From Variovorax fucosicus (GTDB lineage Bacteria > Pseudomonadota > Gammaproteobacteria > Burkholderiales > Burkholderiaceae_C), in NCBI RefSeq assembly GCF_030316825.1, contig NZ_JASZYU010000005.1, positions 182,001 to 246,000 of the forward strand: a stretch of DNA of 64,000 bases. Direction: 5' to 3'. The position numbers and the translations under genes are program-made. This document shows positions 1 to 8,385 of this stretch, piece after piece. Position 1 is the stretch's first letter. Each line of letters begins with the position of its first letter. The notes under the pieces were generated by a model. It did no database searches. It was not told the DNA's origin and worked only from the letters and a program-made list of their open reading frames with translations.

Positions 1-1
1 C

Positions 2-1141
2 GCTGTTCACGCTGTCCGATCACGCGCCAGGAAGGTGTTGGCAGTGCTCGCCACCCTTTCTCTCGGCATGCATGCCTTCGCCGCTGCCTTGCCGGAATCG
101 GTGGTGATGGTTCCGAAAAAGTCGGGACTGTTCACGACCGAACTAGAGACCACGTTGTTCGTGCCCGAAGGTGCGGGGCCGTTTCCCGTGGCGGTGATCA
201 ATCACGGCAAGGCCGGCGGAGACCCCCGTTTCCAGGATCGCTACCGGCCGCTGATCGCCGTCCGCTTCTTTCTGGAGCGCGGCTATGCGGTGGTCGTGCC
301 GATGCGGCAGGGCTTCTCCAAGTCGACGGGCAGCTACATCGGCGGCGGCTGCAATGTGGAGAGCAACGGGCGCGAGCAGGCGGGCGATGTGGAGGCGGTG
401 CTGAACTACGTCACCGCCCAGCCCTGGGCCGACAAGACGCGCATCGTGGTCGCGGGCCAGTCGCACGGCGGCTGGACCACGCTGGCCTTCGGCACGCTGG
501 GTTATCCCGGCGTCAAGGGCCTGATCGACTTCGCGGGCGGCCTCAAGCAGGAGCAGTGCGTGTCGTGGCAGCAAGGCCTCAGCGGCGCGGCCGGCGCGTA
601 CGGCAAGGAGACGCGCACGCCCTCGCTCTGGTTCTATGGCGACAACGACAGCTACTTTCCGCCTTTCGCATGGAAGGGCATGCACGAGAGCTACGTGGCC
701 CATGGCGCCAAGGCCCGGCTGGTCGCCTTCGGCACCTTCGGCGGCGACTCGCATTCCATGTTCGGATCGCCGGCGGGTGCGCCCATCTGGCAGCCGGAGG
801 TGGCCAGCTTCCTGCGCGAGATCGGCCTGCCGGATCAGCCGCAGGCGGCGTTCGCGCGCTATGCGGCGACTGTGTCGCCGCCGGCGAGCGGCTTCGCACC
901 CATCGACGCCGTCGATCGCGTGCCCGATCAAAGTGCGGCCTCGCTCAATGGCTACCGCATCTTTCTGACCAAGGCCTTGCCACGTGCGTTCGCCGTCAAT
1001 GCGCAGGGTGGCTGGGGCTCCGGATGGGGAGGGGACGATCCTCTGGGCCGGGCGATGGAGAACTGCGCAAAAAAGGCCACCGCAGGCGAGTGCCGGTTGT
1101 ACGCTGTCGACGACAAAGTTGTCTGGAAACCCAACCCATGA
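2..1141 (+). CDS. Alpha/beta hydrolase (dienelactone-hydrolase-like), exported, 5' end probably outside window
   Basis: A serine hydrolase of the alpha/beta fold. The nucleophile elbow GQSHGG lies near residue 143 (counted from the GTG at base 35), an Asp candidate in WFYGDND near 200 and a His in GGDSHSM near 233. The first usable start is the GTG at 35, but the frame is open to base 2 and the residues just before it (RSRARK) are the basic n-region expected ahead of the hydrophobic stretch LAVLATLSLGMHAFAA. I therefore infer that the true start and signal peptide begin upstream of the window. The last 60 residues form an appended module (PRAFAV...C...C.LYAVDD.VVW) that recurs twice in the next protein. 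The stop overlaps the next ATG (ATGA), so the two are translationally coupled. Substrate unknown. Confidence 0.75.
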   Translation, partial: AVHAVRSRARKVLAVLATLSLGMHAFAAALPESVVMVPKKSGLFTTELETTLFVPEGAGPFPVAVINHGKAGGDPRFQDRYRPLIAVRFFLERGYAVVVPMRQGFSKSTGSYIGGGCNVESNGREQAGDVEAVLNYVTAQPWADKTRIVVAGQSHGGWTTLAFGTLGYPGVKGLIDFAGGLKQEQCVSWQQGLSGAAGAYGKETRTPSLWFYGDNDSYFPPFAWKGMHESYVAHGAKARLVAFGTFGGDSHSMFGSPAGAPIWQPEVASFLREIGLPDQPQAAFARYAATVSPPASGFAPIDAVDRVPDQSAASLNGYRIFLTKALPRAFAVNAQGGWGSGWGGDDPLGRAMENCAKKATAGECRLYAVDDKVVWKPNP

Positions 1142-2304
1142 ACAGTTGCACCGCACAAAACCCCCTCCGAGCCGGCCGACTGGCCGCAAGCCTCCTGGCG
1201 CTCTGCCTCGTGTCGCAAGCCATGCCCGCGTTCGCACGCGACACGCGGTGGGTGCTGCCCATCAACCCGGTGATGCAGCAGCCCGCCACGCGCGAAGCGC
1301 TCGGCAACGACGTGCAGCTGCGTTTTGCGGATGCGCCGCAGGCCAACGTACCGCCGGGCCAGGTGCTCACGGTCGAGGGCTATGCGCGTCCGTATTCCAG
1401 GGCGCAACGCACGGCCGATGGTCGGCCGGTGATCCGCAGCGACGAAGAAACCTGCCGCGAGGCGATGCGCAATACGCTGGTCGCGCTGGTGGCGGCGGCA
1501 CGCGCGCGCGGGGTTCGCGTCGTGACGCAGGTCGAGAGTTTCTACGACGACCAGGTGCTCCCGACGCCCGGCGCCTACGAATGCCATGCGGGCATCGGCA
1601 GTGCGGTGGTGCAGCTGCGCGGCCTGGCCGGGGGCGATGGCGGCAGCGCGGTGGGGGCTGCGGGGGTCGACGACGTCAATGCGGTTCCCGGATTGAGCGC
1701 GGACGGCCGCGCGGCCTATCAGAAGTTCTTGCAGAGCAAGCCGCCGCGGGCCTTCGTGATCAGGCAAGCCGGTGATCGCTCCTGGTTCGCGTGGGCCGAC
1801 GGCGCGGTGCCGCGGGACATCAACCGGCCTTCGGATCCCACGCAGCGGGCGCTGGAGTACTGCCGCGAACGCAGCCAGGGCGAGTGCAGTGTCTATGCGG
1901 TCGACTATGCAGTGGTCTACCGGAAGCCGATGGCGAATGCACCCGAGGCGGGCGCGGCCTTCACGGCCCCCGTCGCCAGCCGCTACAGATTGCCGGCCGA
2001 CAGCCACTTTGCGGACGTCAACGACGCGTCGCTGGTGCCGGTGGGAGACAGGAACCGCGACGGGTATTTCAAATTTCTCGCCTTGCCCATGCCGCGCGCC
2101 TATGCGATTGCAGCGGATGGCAGCGCGGCCTTCGCCTCCGGCAGCGCGGCGATGGCGGACGTCCTGAACACCTGCGAACGCGAAGGAAAGACCTGCTGGC
2201 TCTACGCCGTGGACGATCGTGTTGTGTGGCAAACCGATCTCCGGCAACGCATCGGTCGCGTCAACCAGCTCTCGAGAGTCCAGCAGGAAGGACGCACGCC
2301 GTGA
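1138..2304 (+). CDS. Exported protein of unknown function with YbjQ-like region and two copies of a Cys-containing module
   Basis: A 388-residue protein with a signal peptide (residues 1 to about 30, cleavage near AFARD). Residues about 100-165 contain TCREAMRNTLVALV...VESFYDD...YECHAGIGSAVVQLRG, which resembles the small heavy-metal-binding/YbjQ-like proteins often found in Burkholderiales. Two copies of a roughly 60-residue module follow (about 193-264 and 309-365). Each has PRAF/YxI, a pair of Cys about ten residues apart, and a YAVDxxVVx ending. A third copy ends the preceding hydrolase. Start chosen because the ATG overlaps the preceding TGA and directly precedes the signal peptide. The stop overlaps the liuC GTG. 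I do not recognise a function. A periplasmic partner of the hydrolase is an inference from the shared module and coupling. Confidence 0.7.
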   Translation: MNSCTAQNPLRAGRLAASLLALCLVSQAMPAFARDTRWVLPINPVMQQPATREALGNDVQLRFADAPQANVPPGQVLTVEGYARPYSRAQRTADGRPVIRSDEETCREAMRNTLVALVAAARARGVRVVTQVESFYDDQVLPTPGAYECHAGIGSAVVQLRGLAGGDGGSAVGAAGVDDVNAVPGLSADGRAAYQKFLQSKPPRAFVIRQAGDRSWFAWADGAVPRDINRPSDPTQRALEYCRERSQGECSVYAVDYAVVYRKPMANAPEAGAAFTAPVASRYRLPADSHFADVNDASLVPVGDRNRDGYFKFLALPMPRAYAIAADGSAAFASGSAAMADVLNTCEREGKTCWLYAVDDRVVWQTDLRQRIGRVNQLSRVQQEGRTP

Positions 2305-3095
2305 GCCATTTCGAAACGCTCGAGTTCCAGGCCGACGGTGCGGTGGCGCGCATCTGGCTCAACCGGCCGGAGATGCGCAACGCGATCGACGACGTGTTCA
2401 TCGGCGAACTGTCGGCGGCCTTTGCGCAGGCCGAGGCGGCGCCGCAGGTGCGCGTGGTGGTGGTGGGCGCGCGCGGCCCGGCCTTCTGCGCGGGCGCTAA
2501 CCTCAACTGGATGCGCAAGGCGGCCGAGTACACCGAGGCGCAGAACCTGCAGGACGCAGGCGGCCTCGCGACGATGCTGCAGACGCTGCACCACAGCAGC
2601 AAGCCGGTGGTCGCGCGCATCCAGGGCGATGTGTATGCGGGCGGCATGGGAATCGTGTCGGCGTGCGACATCGCCATCTCGGCCGACACCGCGAACTACT
2701 GCCTGAGCGAGGTCAAGATCGGCCTGATCCCCGCGACCATCAGCCCCTATGTGATCCGCGCCATGGGCGCCCGTGCGGCGCAGCGTTACTTCCTGACGGC
2801 CGAGCGCTTCACGGCGGCCGAGGCGCATCGCATCGGCCTCGTGCACGAGGTGGTGGCGGCCGAGGCGCTCGACGCCAAGGTGGAAGACATCGTCAAGTCG
2901 CTGGCCGGCGCCGCGCCGGCGGCGCTTGGCGAATGCAAGCGGCTGCTGCGCGACGTGACGGGCCAGCCGATCACCGAAGAACTCACCCGCGAAACGGTGC
3001 GGCGCATCGCCGCCATCCGCGCCACCGATGAGGCGCGCGAAGGCCTGCAATCCTTTCTGCAGAAGCGCAAGCCTTCCTGGCTGCTGCCGAAATGA
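2301..3095 (+). CDS. liuC: Enoyl-CoA hydratase/isomerase family, probable methylglutaconyl-CoA hydratase
   Basis: A 264-residue crotonase-fold protein. The oxyanion-hole segments CAGANLNWM (about residue 63) and GDVYAGGMGI (about 107) are present, and the SEVKIGLIPA stretch is typical of the family. Its place beside liuD and mvaB indicates methylglutaconyl-CoA hydratase, the step between methylcrotonyl-CoA carboxylase and HMG-CoA lyase in leucine catabolism. The GTG start overlaps the previous stop (GTGA) and has an AGGAAGG Shine-Dalgarno about nine bases upstream. Its own stop overlaps the next ATG. Family membership is clear; the exact substrate is inferred from context. Confidence 0.88.
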   Translation: MSHFETLEFQADGAVARIWLNRPEMRNAIDDVFIGELSAAFAQAEAAPQVRVVVVGARGPAFCAGANLNWMRKAAEYTEAQNLQDAGGLATMLQTLHHSSKPVVARIQGDVYAGGMGIVSACDIAISADTANYCLSEVKIGLIPATISPYVIRAMGARAAQRYFLTAERFTAAEAHRIGLVHEVVAAEALDAKVEDIVKSLAGAAPAALGECKRLLRDVTGQPITEELTRETVRRIAAIRATDEAREGLQSFLQKRKPSWLLPK

Positions 3096-3763
3096 ATGCT
3101 CTCGACATGCCCCAACTGCTTGCGCTTGCCGGCGCGATCGGCTGGGCCAGCGGCATCCGGCTCTACCTCGTGGTGTTGCTGACGGGTCTGGCTGGCTATC
3201 TGGGCTGGGTGCCGCTGCCCGGTGGCCTGCAGATGCTGGCGCACCCGGTGGTGATCGCAGCGAGCGGCTTCATGGTGTTCGTCGAGTTCTTCGCCGACAA
3301 GATCCCGGGGCTCGATTCGCTCTGGGACATGGTGCACACGGTGATCCGCGTGCCGGCCGGCGCTGCGCTCGCGGCCGGTGTGTTCGGCGCCGACCACACG
3401 GCGCTGGCACTGGTGGCCGCGCTCATCGGCGGCGGCCTGGCCGCCACCGCGCACACGGCCAAGGCCACCACGCGCGCTGCGATCAACACCTCGCCCGAGC
3501 CGTTCAGCAATGTCGGCGCGTCGCTGGTCGAAGACAGCATGGTGCCGGCCGGCCTCTGGCTCGCCGTGGCACACCCGCTGGTGTTCTTCGTGCTGTTCGT
3601 GATCGTGCTGGTGCTCAGCGTCTGGCTGATCCGCAAGAGCTGGCGCTTCCTGCGCGGGCTGGTCAGCCGTGTCACGCGCATCTTCAGCGGCAAGCCCGAC
3701 CCGGGCGTGACGCCCGCGTTCCAACTCAAGAAGACCTCTCCAGGAGACACCCCCCATGTTTAA
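3092..3763 (+). CDS. DUF4126 family membrane protein
   Basis: A 223-residue integral membrane protein with several hydrophobic segments. The N-terminal LLALAGAIGWASGIRLYL and the segment following AHPVVI match my recollection of DUF4126 proteins. A strongly hydrophobic segment (HPLVFFVLFVIVLVLSVWLI, about 169-188) is followed by a basic cytoplasmic-looking tail. Its ATG overlaps the liuC stop and its stop lies inside the first codons of liuD (8-bp overlap), so it is made with the leucine-degradation enzymes. Biochemical role unknown; a transport or membrane-assembly role is only a guess. Confidence 0.8.
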   Translation: MNALDMPQLLALAGAIGWASGIRLYLVVLLTGLAGYLGWVPLPGGLQMLAHPVVIAASGFMVFVEFFADKIPGLDSLWDMVHTVIRVPAGAALAAGVFGADHTALALVAALIGGGLAATAHTAKATTRAAINTSPEPFSNVGASLVEDSMVPAGLWLAVAHPLVFFVLFVIVLVLSVWLIRKSWRFLRGLVSRVTRIFSGKPDPGVTPAFQLKKTSPGDTPHV

Positions 3764-5759
3764 GAAGATCCTGATTGCGAATCGCGGGGAAATTGCCTGT
3801 CGGGTCGCGGCCACCGCGCGCCGCATGGCGATCCGCACCGTGGCCGTGTACTCCGATGCCGACGCCCATGCCAACCATGTGCGCGCCTGCGACGAGTCGG
3901 TCTATCTCGGCGGCAGCGCGCCCAAGGACAGCTACCTGCGCTGGGAAAAGATCCTCGAAGCGGCCAAGGCCACCGGCGCCGAGGCGATCCACCCGGGCTA
4001 CGGTTTCCTCAGCGAGAACGAAGAGTTCGCACAGGCCTGCGCGGATGCGGGTCTTGTCTTCATCGGGCCGCCGCCCTCGGCCATCAAGGACATGGGCCTC
4101 AAGGCCGAATCGAAACAGCTGATGGAAAAGGCCGGCGTGCCGCTGGTGCCGGGCTACCACGGTGCCGACCAGAACCCGGCACTGCTGCAGCGTGAGGCCG
4201 ACCGCATCGGCTACCCGGTGCTCATCAAGGCCAGCGCAGGCGGCGGCGGCAAGGGCATGCGTGCCGTCGACAAGAGCGCGGACTTCGCGGCGGCGCTGGC
4301 TTCGTGCCAGCGCGAAGCGATCAACAGCTTCGGCGACGATGCGGTGCTGATCGAGAAGTACGTGCAGCGTCCGCGCCACATCGAGATCCAGGTGTTCGGC
4401 GACACGCACGGCAACTGCGTCTACCTGTTCGAGCGCGACTGCTCGGTGCAGCGGCGCCACCAGAAGGTGCTCGAAGAAGCGCCTGCGCCCGGCATGACCG
4501 AGGCAATGCGGCAAGAGATGGGCGCCGCGGCGGTGGCAGCTGCCAAGGCGGTGAAGTACGTGGGCGCCGGCACGGTCGAGTTCATCGTGGAGCAGCGTGA
4601 TGGCGGTGCCATGAACTTCTTCTTCATGGAGATGAACACGCGGCTGCAGGTCGAGCACCCCGTCACCGAAGCCATCACCGGGCTTGACCTGGTCGAGTGG
4701 CAGCTGCGCGTCGCGTTCGGCGAGCCGCTGCCGCTGCAGCAGGGCGAACTCCGCATCCACGGCCACGCGATCGAGGCGCGCATCTGCGCCGAGAACCCCG
4801 ACAACAACTTCCTGCCCGCCACCGGCTCGTTGCACGTCTATCGCAAGCCGCAGCACACCGCGTTCCAGCGCAGCCGCGTGCGCATCGACGACGGCGTGCG
4901 CGAGGGCGGCGAGATATCGCCGTTCTACGACTCGATGATCGCCAAGCTCATCGTGCACGGCAGCACGCGCGCCGAGGCGCTGGCGCGGCTCGACGCGGCG
5001 CTGGCGCAGGTGCACATCGTGGGCGTGTCGACCAACGTGCAGTTCCTGCGCGGCATCCTCGCCACCGATTCGTTCGCCAACGCGAATCTCGACACGGCGC
5101 TGATCGAGCGCGAGCGCGCTGTACTGTTCGACCGCGAACCGCTCGGCCTGCCGCTGGCTGCAGCCGCATCGATTGCCCGCGCGCTGCTGGACGAACGTGC
5201 AACGAACACTGGCGACCCGTTCAGCCGCCGCGATGGCTGGCGCTCGCTGGGTGTCGCGCAGCGCATCTTTTCGTTCGAATTCCGCGGCGCGCCGCAGAGC
5301 GCCACGCTGCGCTACCTGCACGATGGCGCACTGATGCTCGCCGTAGGCGATGTGTCGGGGCTGCTTGAAATCGGGCGGCTGCCCGACGGGCAGTTCGAGG
5401 TGTCGTTCAACGGCGCCCGCCACACCCTGGATGTGTATGCCAACGAGGCCGTTGCGCACGTCTTTGCTGCGCACGGGGCCACCAAGATCCTCGCGATTGA
5501 CCGCCTGGCGCATGCCGGCGACACGCATGCCGAAGGCGGCCGCCTCACCGCGCCGATGCCCGGTAAGGTGGTGTCCTTCGCGGTCAAGTCCGGCGACAAG
5601 GTCGCCAAGGGCCAGCCGCTGGCCGTGATGGAGGCCATGAAGATGGAGCACACCATTGCCGCGCCGGCCGACGGCACGGTCGAGGAGTTGCTCTATGCAC
5701 CAGGTGACCAGGTGACCGAAGGCGCGGAGCTGCTGCGCATCGCGACGCCCGCCGCCTGA
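3756..5759 (+). CDS. liuD: Methylcrotonyl-CoA carboxylase, biotin-containing alpha subunit
   Basis: A 667-residue biotin carboxylase/biotin carrier fusion. The N-terminal biotin carboxylase domain starts KILIANRGEIACRV, carries the glycine-rich ATP-grasp loop GGGGKGMR (about residue 165) and EMNTRLQVEHPVTE (about 290). The C-terminal carrier domain has the biotinylation motif AMKMEH about 40 residues from the end. Length and architecture fit the alpha subunit of methylcrotonyl-CoA carboxylase, which adds CO2 to 3-methylcrotonyl-CoA. The liuC and mvaB neighbours favour this over acetyl-, propionyl- or geranyl-CoA carboxylase. The beta subunit and isovaleryl-CoA dehydrogenase are not in the window and presumably lie to the left. 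Confidence 0.92.
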   Translation: MFKKILIANRGEIACRVAATARRMAIRTVAVYSDADAHANHVRACDESVYLGGSAPKDSYLRWEKILEAAKATGAEAIHPGYGFLSENEEFAQACADAGLVFIGPPPSAIKDMGLKAESKQLMEKAGVPLVPGYHGADQNPALLQREADRIGYPVLIKASAGGGGKGMRAVDKSADFAAALASCQREAINSFGDDAVLIEKYVQRPRHIEIQVFGDTHGNCVYLFERDCSVQRRHQKVLEEAPAPGMTEAMRQEMGAAAVAAAKAVKYVGAGTVEFIVEQRDGGAMNFFFMEMNTRLQVEHPVTEAITGLDLVEWQLRVAFGEPLPLQQGELRIHGHAIEARICAENPDNNFLPATGSLHVYRKPQHTAFQRSRVRIDDGVREGGEISPFYDSMIAKLIVHGSTRAEALARLDAALAQVHIVGVSTNVQFLRGILATDSFANANLDTALIERERAVLFDREPLGLPLAAAASIARALLDERATNTGDPFSRRDGWRSLGVAQRIFSFEFRGAPQSATLRYLHDGALMLAVGDVSGLLEIGRLPDGQFEVSFNGARHTLDVYANEAVAHVFAAHGATKILAIDRLAHAGDTHAEGGRLTAPMPGKVVSFAVKSGDKVAKGQPLAVMEAMKMEHTIAAPADGTVEELLYAPGDQVTEGAELLRIATPAA

Positions 5760-5780
5760 GTCATCGCTAAGCTCGCAGGC

Positions 5781-6707
5781 ATGCGAATCACCGTTTCCAT
5801 CCCCGAACGCCCCGACGCCTGGATTGCCGGCCTGCGCCGCGAACTGCCGCAGGCCGACATCGAAGCCTGGCAGCCTGGCGCCGCGCCGGCCGACCATGCG
5901 GTGGTGTGGGCACCGTCCCAGCAGTTCATCGACGAGCAGCCCGCGTTGCGCGGCATCTTCAACATCGGTGCCGGTGTCGATGCGCTGCTCAAGCTGCGCG
6001 TGCCCGCGTCAACCCGCATCGTGCGGCTCGACGATGCCGGCATGTCGGTGCAGATGGCCGAGTACGTGTGCCACGCACTGATCCGGCACTTCCGCGAGCT
6101 CGACGGCTACCAGGCCGACGCCGGCGAAGGCCGCTGGAGCTTTCGCAAACCGCGCCTGCGGCGGGATTTTCCGGTCGGCATCATGGGACTGGGCGTGCTG
6201 GGTCAGCGGGTGGCGAAAGCAGTGGCGCAGTTCGAGTTTCCGGTCAACGGCTGGAGCCGCTCGCCCAAGCAGATCGAAGGCATCCGCTGCTTCGCGGGCG
6301 AGGCGGGCCTCGACGAATTCCTGGCGGCCAGCCGCGTGCTGGTGTGCCTGCTGCCGCTGACGCCCGACACGCGCCACATCCTGCGGCGCGAAACGCTGTC
6401 GAAGCTGTTGCCTGGCGGCTATGTGATCAACGTCGCGCGCGGCGGCCACTTGGCCGAAGACGAGCTGATCCCCTTGCTCGACGAAGGCCGGCTGGCCGGC
6501 GCCACGCTCGACGTGTTCGAGGTGGAGCCGCTGCCGCCCGAGCACCCGTTCTGGCGCCACCCGAAGATCACGGTGACGCCGCATGCCTCGGCCCGCACCT
6601 TGCGCGACGAATCGATCGCCCAGATCGTGGCCAAGATCCGTGCCGTGGAGGCCGGTGCGGACTTTGACGCGTTGCCCGGCGTCGTCGACGCCAACCGCGG
6701 ATACTGA
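5781..6707 (+). CDS. ghrA: Glyoxylate/hydroxypyruvate reductase A-like 2-hydroxyacid dehydrogenase
   Basis: A 308-residue D-2-hydroxyacid dehydrogenase. The Rossmann NAD(P) motif GIMGLGVLGQRVA is near residue 134, followed by the signature VINVARGGHLAEDEL with the substrate Arg, then a Glu in FEVEPLP and the catalytic His in VTPHASA. The short N-terminal domain and PxxHPFWxHPK segment are typical of GhrA (E. coli YcdW) rather than of phosphoglycerate dehydrogenase. It follows liuD by 21 bp and precedes mvaB by 21 bp, so it is probably co-transcribed. No role in leucine catabolism is obvious. It likely reduces glyoxylate or hydroxypyruvate. Confidence 0.85.
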   Translation: MRITVSIPERPDAWIAGLRRELPQADIEAWQPGAAPADHAVVWAPSQQFIDEQPALRGIFNIGAGVDALLKLRVPASTRIVRLDDAGMSVQMAEYVCHALIRHFRELDGYQADAGEGRWSFRKPRLRRDFPVGIMGLGVLGQRVAKAVAQFEFPVNGWSRSPKQIEGIRCFAGEAGLDEFLAASRVLVCLLPLTPDTRHILRRETLSKLLPGGYVINVARGGHLAEDELIPLLDEGRLAGATLDVFEVEPLPPEHPFWRHPKITVTPHASARTLRDESIAQIVAKIRAVEAGADFDALPGVVDANRGY

Positions 6708-6728
6708 ACGCTCTTCCGGAGACAACCC

Positions 6729-7649
6729 ATGAAGCTCCCCACCAGAGTCAAGATCGTCGATGTCGGTCCGCGCGACGGCCTGCAGAACGAGAAGCAGCCG
6801 GTGGCCGCCGACATCAAGATCGGCCTCGTGCACCGCCTGCAGGACGCCGGCCTGCGCGAGATCGAGGTCACCAGTTTCGTCAGCCCCAAGTGGGTGCCGC
6901 AGATGGCCGACAACGCTGAGGTGATGCACGGCATCACGCGCAAGCCGGGCGTGCGCTATTCGGTGCTCACGCCGAACATGAAGGGCTTCGAGGCTGCCAT
7001 TGCCGCGCCGCGCAACGAATGGCCCGACGAGATCGTGGTGTTCGGCGCTGCCACCGAGGCCTTCAGCCAGAAGAACATCAACTGCTCGATCGCCGAGAGC
7101 ATCGAGCGCTTCGCGCCCGTGGTGGCGGCGGCGCGCGAAAAGGGCATCTACGTGCGCGGCGCGATGTCGTGCACGGTCGGCTGCCCGTACGAGGGCGAGG
7201 TCGCCCCCGAAGCCGTCGGCCGGCTCGCGGGCCTGATGAAGGGCATCGGCGTGCAGCATGTCGGCGTGGCCGACACCATCGGCGCCGGCACGCCGGTCAA
7301 GGTGCAGCGCGCCATCGAGGCCACGCTGGCGCACTACGGCATCGACGACATCTCCGGCCACTTCCACGACACCTACGGCCAGGCGCTGGGCAATACACTG
7401 GCCAGCCTCGAGATGGGTGTGTGGCAGTTCGACACCTCGTCGGCCGGCCTCGGCGGCTGCCCGTATGCCAAGGGCGCCACCGGCAACGTCGCGACCGAGG
7501 ACGTGGTCTACATGCTGCAGGGCATGGGCATCGAGACGGGCATCGACCTCGACCGCCTCATCGACGCAGGCGTCTACATCAGCCAGGCGCTGGGGCGCGA
7601 GCCGAACTCGCGCGCGTCGAAGGCGATCAGAACCAAGCGGGCCGGCTGA
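6729..7649 (+). CDS. mvaB: Hydroxymethylglutaryl-CoA lyase
   Basis: A 306-residue HMG-CoA lyase (LiuE type) that cleaves HMG-CoA to acetoacetate and acetyl-CoA, the last step of leucine degradation. Motifs seen: VGPRDGLQNE at the N-terminus (metal and substrate site), GAMSCTVGCPYEGEV, the metal-binding HFHDTYGQALGN-type strand, and the active-site loop GLGGCPYAKGATGN with the catalytic Cys. A Shine-Dalgarno (CGGAGA) precedes the ATG. The TGA overlaps the ATG of the next gene. Confidence 0.94.
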   Translation: MKLPTRVKIVDVGPRDGLQNEKQPVAADIKIGLVHRLQDAGLREIEVTSFVSPKWVPQMADNAEVMHGITRKPGVRYSVLTPNMKGFEAAIAAPRNEWPDEIVVFGAATEAFSQKNINCSIAESIERFAPVVAAAREKGIYVRGAMSCTVGCPYEGEVAPEAVGRLAGLMKGIGVQHVGVADTIGAGTPVKVQRAIEATLAHYGIDDISGHFHDTYGQALGNTLASLEMGVWQFDTSSAGLGGCPYAKGATGNVATEDVVYMLQGMGIETGIDLDRLIDAGVYISQALGREPNSRASKAIRTKRAG

Positions 7650-8137
7650 TGTGCGGCGCCGAACTCCATTCGCTGCCTGAAACCGTTCAACGCGTGGCCC
7701 GCCTGCTGCAGGGTGCCGGCCATCCCCACGCCCCGCAAATGCTCGACGACGCCTGCCGCACCGCGCAGCAGGCGGCCGACGCGCTCGGCATTGCAGTCGG
7801 GCAGATCGCCAAGAGCATCATCTTCAAACGCAAGAGCGACGATGCGGCGGTGCTGGTCATCACCTCGGGTGACCGCCGCGTCGACGAGAAGAAGGTGGAC
7901 GCCATCGTCGGCAAGACCGGCCGTGCCGATGCCGAGTTCGTGAAGGCGAAGACGGGCTTCTCGATCGGCGGCGTGTCGCCGTTCGCGCATGCCACGCCGC
8001 CGGTGACGCTGATCGACCGCGAACTGTTCCGCTTCGAAGACATCTGGGCTGCGGCCGGCCATCCGCACGCGGTGGTGCGCCTCGCGCCGCAGGATCTCGA
8101 ACGCCTCACCGGCGCCCCCGTGGCGGACGTGGTGTGA
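7649..8137 (+). CDS. YbaK/prolyl-tRNA editing-domain deacylase
   Basis: A 162-residue single-domain protein of the YbaK/ProX family, which hydrolyses mischarged aminoacyl-tRNA. Typical features are IAKSIIFK near residue 51, the segment VLVITSGDRRVDEKKV, the glycine-rich FSIGGVSPFAH and the C-terminal AGxPHAVVRL. Start ATG overlaps the mvaB stop (TGATG) and the stop overlaps the GTG of the next gene, so it belongs to the liu transcript by position. Whether it edits Cys-tRNA(Pro) or Ala-tRNA(Pro) cannot be told from sequence alone. Confidence 0.85.
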   Translation: MCGAELHSLPETVQRVARLLQGAGHPHAPQMLDDACRTAQQAADALGIAVGQIAKSIIFKRKSDDAAVLVITSGDRRVDEKKVDAIVGKTGRADAEFVKAKTGFSIGGVSPFAHATPPVTLIDRELFRFEDIWAAAGHPHAVVRLAPQDLERLTGAPVADVV

Positions 8138-8385
8138 CGACGCAGGACGCTGTGGACCAGCTCGTTCCGCGCGCCCACCGGATCGGCGCTGCGGGCCTCT
8201 TTGACTCCGAACCCATACCGTCGCCCTGCAGCTCGGTGTGCCGCATGAGCGCGGCGACGCCCCCGCTGTGCGAAGGCTGCTTTCGCACGCTCGGCGAGAT
8301 TGCCGGGTGGAGCCGCATGGACGAAGCGGACAAGCGGCAGGTATGGCTGCACATTGCGCAGCGCGTCGCGGAGACCACGGCATGA
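8134..8385 (+). CDS. DUF1289 domain protein, small Cys-rich
   Basis: An 83-residue protein. The C-terminal two thirds match the DUF1289 pattern: PCxxVCRM, then LCEGCFRTLGEIAGW, and a terminal alpha-helical segment. Four conserved cysteines suggest metal or Fe-S binding. GTG start chosen because it overlaps the upstream stop (GTGA); the only internal Met lies beyond the first Cys pair. The stop overlaps the next ATG. Function unknown. Confidence 0.8.
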   Translation: MTTQDAVDQLVPRAHRIGAAGLFDSEPIPSPCSSVCRMSAATPPLCEGCFRTLGEIAGWSRMDEADKRQVWLHIAQRVAETTA

